In this document: one piece after another, positions 22,543 through 27,605 of the stretch | Numbering within the stretch: the stretch's first letter is position 1 | How the letters are laid out: each line of letters opens with the position of its first letter | Assembly (NCBI GenBank): GCA_910578845.1 | Contig: CAJTSL010000050.1 | Location: forward strand, 1 to 27,605 | Length of the DNA stretch: 27,605 nt | Origin: an uncultured Lachnospiraceae bacterium | GTDB taxonomy: Bacteria > Bacillota > Clostridia > Lachnospirales > Lachnospiraceae | Direction: 5' to 3' | Notes under the pieces: generated by a model | What the model was told of the DNA's origin: nothing | Databases searched by the model: none | What the model saw: only the letters and a program-made list of their open reading frames with translations | Translations under genes and position numbers: made by a program

Positions 22543-23490
22543 ATGACAACGTTACTTGTTGCTAAACAGTATTTAAAACTGTTCTATAGTAAATATGAGA
22601 TTTATATCACACCGTTTTTGAAGTTTTTATTAGCATTTATATCCTTATTGTTGATTAATTCACATCTGGGATTTATGGCGGGGATTGACAAATTATCAAT
22701 TGTACTGATTGTAGCGCTGATGTGTTCTTTCATGCCGACTAACTTCATTGTGATCATGGCGGCCTTGTTTACGCTGCTACATTTGTATGCTTTTAACCTG
22801 GTTTGTGCGATTGTGGTAGCAGCAGCGTTTATGCTCATGTTCCTGCTTTACTTTAGGTTTTCGCCGAAAGATACTGCGGTAGTTGTGTTGACGCCGATTT
22901 GCTTCCTGCTTAAGATACCATATGTTATGCCGATTTCCATGGGACTGATCGGGACGCCGGCATCAGCCGTATCCGTTGCGTGTGGCGTAATTGTGTACTA
23001 TATTATTCATTATGTGAAGGAGAATGTGACGCTCTTAAGCGGTATGGCGGAAGATGAAATGGCGGCGAAGTTTAAGATTGTCATTGATGGGCTTCTCAAT
23101 AACAAAGAAATGGTCGTAACGATCGTAGCGTTTGCAGTGGCGCTGATCTTAGTTTATGTGATCCGCAGGCTTAGCATAGATTATGCATGGACAATTGCAA
23201 TGGCGGCAGGCGCGTTTGTGAACATTATGGTCATTCTGATCGGGGACTTAATGTTCGATACGAACGTATCTTTATTAGGAGCCATTATCGGAACGGTCAT
23301 ATCCTTCTTACTGACTGTAGTGCTACAGTTCTTTGTGTTCCATGTAGATTATAGCAGGACGGAAAAGGTACAATTTGAAGATGATGAATATTATTATTAT
23401 GTAAAGGCGGTACCAAAGGTAACTCTGGCAAGGCCTGAGAAACAGGTGAAGCATATTGCCGGACAGTCTAAAAACAGAAATATGAATTGA
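22543..23490 (+). CDS. Polytopic membrane protein of unknown function (about 8 TM segments)
   Basis: A 315-residue protein made almost wholly of hydrophobic helices, with a cytoplasmic-type charged loop in the middle (about 165-190, SGMAEDEMAAKFKIVIDGLL) and a charged, Tyr-rich C-terminal tail (EDDEYYYYVKAVPKV) ending in basic residues. No transporter signature was recognised. The start is the ATG at 22543 after GAGAGGA; an in-frame TTG at 22528 overlaps that ribosome site. It lies 30 bases upstream of cdaA and is probably co-transcribed with it, which hints at a link to c-di-AMP or envelope function (inference from position only). Confidence 0.85.
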   Translation: MTTLLVAKQYLKLFYSKYEIYITPFLKFLLAFISLLLINSHLGFMAGIDKLSIVLIVALMCSFMPTNFIVIMAALFTLLHLYAFNLVCAIVVAAAFMLMFLLYFRFSPKDTAVVVLTPICFLLKIPYVMPISMGLIGTPASAVSVACGVIVYYIIHYVKENVTLLSGMAEDEMAAKFKIVIDGLLNNKEMVVTIVAFAVALILVYVIRRLSIDYAWTIAMAAGAFVNIMVILIGDLMFDTNVSLLGAIIGTVISFLLTVVLQFFVFHVDYSRTEKVQFEDDEYYYYVKAVPKVTLARPEKQVKHIAGQSKNRNMN

Positions 23491-23520
23491 AATATAAAAT
23501 AAAGTTAAGTGGGAAGGATT

Positions 23521-24390
23521 ATGCAGCAGATTAATATCTTAATAGAAAAATATTTATCTAAATTGCATATGCCGTCTATTATTTGGACAGATGTTGCGGA
23601 GATTCTGATCATTACTTTTGTGCTATATCATATCCTGCTCTGGATAAAGAGCACAAGGGCATGGTCATTATTAAAAGGCGTCCTGGTTATCGGGGCATTT
23701 GTGTTGATTGCGGTATTTTTTGAAATGAACACGATCCTATGGATTGTAACGAATCTTTTCAGCATTGCCGCGATAGCCATGGTAGTCGTATTGCAGCCGG
23801 AACTGCGTAAGGCATTGGAAGAATTGGGCAGGAAGAATTTGCTTTCCTCCATATTGACATTTGATTCTTCTAAGGCGGATGGGGGCCGTTTGACGGATCG
23901 TACGATCAATGAAATTGTAAAAGCGTCTGTGGAAATGGGCAAGGTTAAAACCGGTGCGTTGATCGTGATACAGACGGAACAGCCGCTTAATGAGTTTGAA
24001 CGTACCGGCATTGATGTGGACGCGATTGTTTCCAGCCAGCTTCTGATTAATATATTCGAGCATAACACGCCGTTACATGATGGAGCGGTGATCGTGAAGG
24101 AGAACCGTGTCACTGCGGCAACCTGTTATCTGCCTTTATCGGATAATATGGCGCTAAGCAAGGAATTGGGAACGAGGCACCGTGCAGGAGTCGGTATTTC
24201 GGAGGTTACAGATTCCATGACAGTCATCGTATCCGAAGAAAATGGCAAGATCAGCGTGGCTTACCGCGGTGAACTGGAACGGGGACTGGACGCGGAACGT
24301 TTGAGGGAGCGTTTGCACAGCATTCAGAATAAACCAGTAGATGAGAAAAAACGGAAGTTGTGGAAAGGCAGGTCCAAAAATGAAGAATAG
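23521..24390 (+). CDS. cdaA: Membrane diadenylate cyclase CdaA
   Basis: Makes cyclic di-AMP from two ATP at the membrane; c-di-AMP controls potassium, osmolyte and wall homeostasis. The protein has 289 residues: N-terminal TM helices (about 21-41, 50-67 and 71-90), then a DAC domain with LHDGAVIV (Asp187-Gly-Ala) and GTRHRAGVG (Arg219-His-Arg), both needed for ATP binding and catalysis. The start is the ATG at 23521, directly after GGGAAGGA; an in-frame GTG at 23509 lies within that ribosome site. The stop overlaps the cdaR start by 11 bases, the tight coupling typical of the cdaA-cdaR-glmM operon. Confidence 0.97.
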   Translation: MQQINILIEKYLSKLHMPSIIWTDVAEILIITFVLYHILLWIKSTRAWSLLKGVLVIGAFVLIAVFFEMNTILWIVTNLFSIAAIAMVVVLQPELRKALEELGRKNLLSSILTFDSSKADGGRLTDRTINEIVKASVEMGKVKTGALIVIQTEQPLNEFERTGIDVDAIVSSQLLINIFEHNTPLHDGAVIVKENRVTAATCYLPLSDNMALSKELGTRHRAGVGISEVTDSMTVIVSEENGKISVAYRGELERGLDAERLRERLHSIQNKPVDEKKRKLWKGRSKNEE

Positions 24391-25681
24391 ATTAATGAGG
24401 AACTGGGGATTAAAGCTTGCATCATTCCTGGTTGCAGTTATTCTATGGCTTATTGTGACAAATATTAACGACCCGGTCGGGACATTCAGGGTATATAATG
24501 TGCCGGTTAAGATCCAAAATGCCGATTTGATTACCAATAACGGGCAGGTCTATGAAATATTGGACGGCACGGATGTGATTGATATGGTCACGATATCGGC
24601 GAAACGCTCTATTATAGACTCCCTAAATGAGAGTAATGTAGTTGCGGTTGCGGATATGAATGATTTAACCAGACTCAATACGATTAATATCCGCCTTTCA
24701 ACCAATAAATACAACGACAAACTAGAGAGCATAAAAGGAAGCATTGACAGTGTCAGATTAAACATAGAGAATGAAAGGACTAAGACGTTACAGCTTAAGA
24801 CCGAGACGACAGGAACTGTGAAAGAAGGCTATATGGTTGGTGATATTACGACGGATCAGAACCTGATAGCGATATCCGGGCCAGAGTCAGTGGTATCACA
24901 GGTTAAGAGAGCCGTTGCGTCCGTTGATGTCTCTGGCTTTACCAATAATATTGGGACAGATGCAGAGATTCGTTTGTACGATGAAAACAATCAATTGATT
25001 ACGGCATCGAGCCTTGTCAAGAATATTAATAAAGTACGTGTTACCGTAGAAATCCTGGAAATGAAGACGGTGGCGCTGCGTTGGAAGACAACAGGCACTC
25101 CGGCAAGGGGATATATGGCGACGGGAGAGGTGACTGCGACCAGGAGCAATATCGTAATTGCCGGCAAATCGAAGACACTGCATAGTATCGATTCCATTGA
25201 AATACCGGAGGCGGTACTGGATATTACAGGCGCTACGGAGAGCTTGGATACGATTATAGATCTGCACGATTATCTGCCTGACGGCGTTATCCTTGCGGAA
25301 GAAGGATTTGAAGGCAAAGTGCAGGTGAACGTAGCAGTAGAAGCGATTGCTGATAGAGTGGTGACCATCGGCGCGAATAAGATCCAGATCCAGAATATGC
25401 CGGAAGGCTTTACCTATAAAATTATAGAGGAAGAAGAAGGCAATCATGTTTATAATGCCACATTGACCGGCTTGGAGAGAGATTTAAATGCGTTGGATGT
25501 AAATACGTTACAAGCGACCGTAGATGTAGCAGCGATGATGGAAGAACGGGGAATGACCGAAATGAGCGCCGGTGTTTATACGGTGAATCTGGACTTCAAT
25601 CTGGAAGGGGGCACTATTACGTTAAAAGAGGATGTCAGCATAAGGATAGATGTGATAGAGATGACGGAGAGAGAAGAGTAA
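24380..25681 (+). CDS. cdaR: CdaA regulator CdaR (YbbR domains)
   Basis: A single-pass membrane protein that binds and modulates CdaA from outside the cytoplasmic membrane. It has 433 residues with an N-terminal TM anchor (LKLASFLVAVILWLIVTN, about 10-27) and several successive YbbR-type beta repeats marked by VPVKIQNADLI, LQLKTETTGTVKEGY, LRWKTTGTPARGY and the segment from about residue 330. The ATG at 24380 follows AAAGGCAGG and overlaps the end of cdaA; earlier in-frame ATGs lie inside cdaA without a ribosome site. glmM begins 55 bases downstream. Confidence 0.95.
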   Translation: MKNRLMRNWGLKLASFLVAVILWLIVTNINDPVGTFRVYNVPVKIQNADLITNNGQVYEILDGTDVIDMVTISAKRSIIDSLNESNVVAVADMNDLTRLNTINIRLSTNKYNDKLESIKGSIDSVRLNIENERTKTLQLKTETTGTVKEGYMVGDITTDQNLIAISGPESVVSQVKRAVASVDVSGFTNNIGTDAEIRLYDENNQLITASSLVKNINKVRVTVEILEMKTVALRWKTTGTPARGYMATGEVTATRSNIVIAGKSKTLHSIDSIEIPEAVLDITGATESLDTIIDLHDYLPDGVILAEEGFEGKVQVNVAVEAIADRVVTIGANKIQIQNMPEGFTYKIIEEEEGNHVYNATLTGLERDLNALDVNTLQATVDVAAMMEERGMTEMSAGVYTVNLDFNLEGGTITLKEDVSIRIDVIEMTEREE

Positions 25682-25736
25682 AGACATGACAGAAAGGTTG
25701 TCTCCGGAAATGTGATAAGAAAGGTTGGTTAAGAAA

Positions 25737-27086
25737 ATGAGCAGATTATTTGGTACGGACGGAGTAAGAGGCGTTGCCAATGAGGAGTTGACCCCACAGC
25801 TTGCGATGCAGCTTGGGCAAGCAGGAGCCTACGTGTTATCCAAGGAAAATGAGCATAAGCCTACCATCATGGTGGGATGCGATACTAGGATATCAGGTGA
25901 TATGTTAGCGAATGCGCTGATGGCAGGAGCCTGTTCGGTAGGCGCGAATGCGGTTTATGTAGGCGTTGTGCCGACGCCGGCAGTTGCTTACCTGACGAGG
26001 AAATATAAAGTAGATGCCGGCGTGGTGATTTCGGCATCCCATAATACAGTAGAATTTAATGGGATTAAGTTCTTTGACGGGAACGGATATAAGCTTCCGG
26101 ATTCTCTAGAGGATGAAATAGAGTCTTTGATCCGTAATGGCATGCAGGGGATTAAATTCCCGATCGGAGCCGGGATCGGTAAGATCAAATACCGTACCGA
26201 TGCCAGGGAAGAATATATTAATCATGCGATCCAGTCGGTTAAAGTAGAGCTACAGGGAATGAAAATTGTTGTAGACTGTGCGGAGGGCGCTGCTTTTTAT
26301 ACCTCCGTGGAAGCATTGAAAGAGTCAGGCGCGGAAGTAGTGGCGATCCATACGAATCCTGATGGCACGAATATCAATGCCAACTGTGGCTCAACACATA
26401 TGGAAGAGCTACAGGCCAGAGTTGTTTATGAAAAAGCGGATCTGGGCCTTGCGTTTGACGGTGACGCAGATCGGCTTATGGCGGTCGATGAGACAGGGAA
26501 GATTGTTGATGGCGACCAGATCATGGCAATTGTAGGATGCCATATGAAAAAACAGGGAAAATTGCACCATGATACGATTGTAGCCACAGTGATGAGCAAT
26601 CTGGGATTTTTCTTAATGGGTGAGAAAAATGGCATCCATATGGAGCAGACGAAAGTTGGGGATAGATACGTTTTAGAGAGGATGCGTGAGATTGGCGCCA
26701 GCTTAGGCGGAGAGCAGTCAGGGCATGTGATCTTCTTAGATGAGAATACAACAGGAGACGGACTTTTGAGCGCGCTGCATCTGTTACAGGTTGTAGTAGA
26801 GACGAAAAAGCCATTATCTGAGCTTGCCAAGGTAATGGAAGTGATGCCACAGGCTCTTGTGAATGCGAAAGTGCCAAACCATAAGAAAGAGCATTATATG
26901 GATTATCCTGAAATTGCCGATGCGATTGCGTCGTTAGATAAGAAATTTGCGGGCGCAGGGCGCGTGCTGATCAGGCCGTCCGGGACAGAGCCGCTTGTAC
27001 GTGTCATGATCGAAGGCAAAGACCAGAAGATGATAGATATAGAAGCAAAGAAGCTGGCGGAACTAATACAGAATTGTATGTTATAA
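25737..27086 (+). CDS. glmM: Phosphoglucosamine mutase
   Basis: Interconverts glucosamine-6-phosphate and glucosamine-1-phosphate, the step feeding UDP-GlcNAc and peptidoglycan synthesis. The 449-residue length is normal. Seen: RLFGTDGVRGVAN at the start, the phosphoserine loop GVVISASHN (Ser101), the metal loop FDGDADR, the sugar-binding GEQSGH, and the C-terminal phosphate-binding RPSGTEPLVRVMIEG. The ATG at 25737 gives the conserved MSRLFGTDG start; the in-frame TTG at 25725 abuts the AAAGG ribosome site. A direct repeat AGAAAGGTTG occurs twice in the gap before it. In Bacillus GlmM and CdaA bind each other, consistent with the linkage. Confidence 0.98.
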   Translation: MSRLFGTDGVRGVANEELTPQLAMQLGQAGAYVLSKENEHKPTIMVGCDTRISGDMLANALMAGACSVGANAVYVGVVPTPAVAYLTRKYKVDAGVVISASHNTVEFNGIKFFDGNGYKLPDSLEDEIESLIRNGMQGIKFPIGAGIGKIKYRTDAREEYINHAIQSVKVELQGMKIVVDCAEGAAFYTSVEALKESGAEVVAIHTNPDGTNINANCGSTHMEELQARVVYEKADLGLAFDGDADRLMAVDETGKIVDGDQIMAIVGCHMKKQGKLHHDTIVATVMSNLGFFLMGEKNGIHMEQTKVGDRYVLERMREIGASLGGEQSGHVIFLDENTTGDGLLSALHLLQVVVETKKPLSELAKVMEVMPQALVNAKVPNHKKEHYMDYPEIADAIASLDKKFAGAGRVLIRPSGTEPLVRVMIEGKDQKMIDIEAKKLAELIQNCML

Positions 27087-27177
27087 TTGGTGTCAAGCCA
27101 GGTGGCTTGTGCCCGCTGCAGGCCGGCATTTCCGGTAAACATAGCATTTTTTGTCCTGTTTAAGGGCAAAATTCAGG

Positions 27178-27205
27178 TTGAGATATTGTGAAAACATGGT
27201 ATAAT
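27178..27205 (+). promoter_or_regulatory. Promoter of the HPr gene
   Basis: TTGAGA (27178-27183), a 16-base spacer and TATAAT (27200-27205) with a TGn extension (TGG). It gives HPr a transcription start independent of glmM. A small hairpin CAAGCC/GGCTTG at 27094-27109 after glmM lacks a U-run, so read-through from glmM is possible. Confidence 0.75.
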
Positions 27206-27245
27206 AGAGAAGAAAGTGGGATTACGAATTGGAGGGAATGAGGGT

Positions 27246-27509
27246 ATGGTAAGTCAAAAGGTAGTCATTAAGAACCCGACAGGGCTACATCTAAGACCGG
27301 CAGGTATCCTATGCAAGGAAGCAATGAAATTCAAATCATTGATTACCTTTTCATTCAAGGAAAATACAGCGAATGCGAAAAGCGTATTAAGCGTGTTGGG
27401 TGCATGTGTCAAATGTGGTGATGAGATTGAGTTCGTATGTGATGGGGAAGATGAAGAAGAAGCACTTAAATCTCTGATCAGCGCTATCGAGAGTGGTCTT
27501 GGTGAATAA
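27246..27509 (+). CDS. ptsH: HPr-family phosphocarrier protein
   Basis: An 87-residue phosphocarrier that passes phosphate from enzyme I to sugar-specific IIA domains of the PTS. Active-site His15 is in NPTGLHLRPAG and regulatory Ser46 is in NAKSVLSVLG, both at the exact canonical positions, so it is HPr-like rather than Crh-like (which lacks the His). The length is standard. The start is the ATG at 27246, nine bases after GGAGGG; the 27216 in-frame start contains the ribosome site itself. It has its own promoter and terminator and is therefore a single-gene unit. No ptsI follows within the window. Confidence 0.92.
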   Translation: MVSQKVVIKNPTGLHLRPAGILCKEAMKFKSLITFSFKENTANAKSVLSVLGACVKCGDEIEFVCDGEDEEEALKSLISAIESGLGE

Positions 27510-27520
27510 AGCTATCCAAT

Positions 27521-27548
27521 AAGCCCGTTGTATTGACGGGCTTTTTTT
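27521..27548 (+). terminator. Terminator of the HPr gene
   Basis: AAGCCCGT (27521-27528) and ACGGGCTT (27536-27543) form an 8-bp stem with a 7-base loop, followed by a T-run to 27548. Confidence 0.92.
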
Positions 27549-27562
27549 GCTGTATGGCAATT

Positions 27563-27588
27563 AAAAAAACCACCTGCTATGCAGGTGT
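27563..27588 (-). terminator. Terminator for a minus-strand gene beyond the window
   Basis: CACCTGC (27571-27577) and GCAGGTG (27581-27587) form a 7-bp stem with a 3-base loop. Read on the minus strand it is followed by seven Ts (the A-run 27563-27569). This implies a convergent gene to the right of the window, not visible here. Confidence 0.8.
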
Positions 27589-27605
27589 GACAACAGCCGC
27601 TTTAG

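Noticed and set aside
23628..24113. Minus-strand open frames opposite cdaA
   Set aside because: They mirror the conserved DAC domain and show no start signals.
27094..27109. Hairpin after glmM as a terminator
   Set aside because: The 6-bp stem is followed by TGCCC rather than a U-tract.

Overview
The window looks like chromosome from a motile, low-GC Clostridia bacterium, most likely a Lachnospiraceae member. The reasons are strong AGGAGG-type ribosome sites with occasional TTG starts, a hybrid histidine kinase beside a sugar-type binding lipoprotein, the mbl-flhO-flhP-like order (mreB, flgF, flgG, rod-binding protein), comF next to yvyF, and the cdaA-cdaR-glmM cluster. No rRNA, tRNA, CRISPR array, insertion sequence or prophage module was seen. 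Species cannot be named from the sequence alone.

Layout. 1-381 is non-coding and holds a multi-hairpin inverted-repeat element, an extended -10 promoter and a possible seven-codon leader ORF. 382-4892 carries a hybrid histidine kinase, an orphan solute-binding lipoprotein and a cytidine-deaminase-type enzyme. 4893-5398 is a long leader region with a terminator that contains a perfect GAAC-N4-GTTC LexA box, followed by uvrB and uvrA (nucleotide excision repair), which end at a shared bidirectional terminator. 10445-12962 (minus strand) is an envelope cluster: an LCP-family protein, a sortase-B-fold lipoprotein lacking all three catalytic residues, and a secreted Ala-rich protein.

13067-14256 is the most striking part. 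A complete tyrosine recombinase gene is enclosed by two identical 27-bp sites in head-to-head orientation. Each site is an 11-bp perfect palindromic arm pair around a 5-bp asymmetric core, which is the geometry of a tyrosine-recombinase crossover site. Promoter-like sequences lie inside the segment beside the right-hand site. This reads as a self-contained DNA inversion switch. In the orientation given, the rightward promoter faces a gene for a 275-residue protein with 24 consecutive four-residue [L/I/M]-Q-x-x repeats. After inversion it would face the LCP/pseudo-sortase operon.

15480-18581 encodes MreB/Mbl and flagellar rod proteins under a near-consensus promoter. It is followed by recD2, comF, yvyF, two uncharacterised membrane proteins, the c-di-AMP synthase operon cdaA-cdaR-glmM, and an HPr gene with its own promoter and terminator. 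A terminator oriented for a minus-strand gene sits at the right edge.

How the genes work together: uvrA/uvrB and perhaps recD2 serve DNA repair. The mreB, cdaA-cdaR-glmM, LCP and pseudo-sortase genes all concern the cell envelope. The recombinase switch lies exactly between the two envelope/surface blocks, so it could vary what is made at the cell surface.
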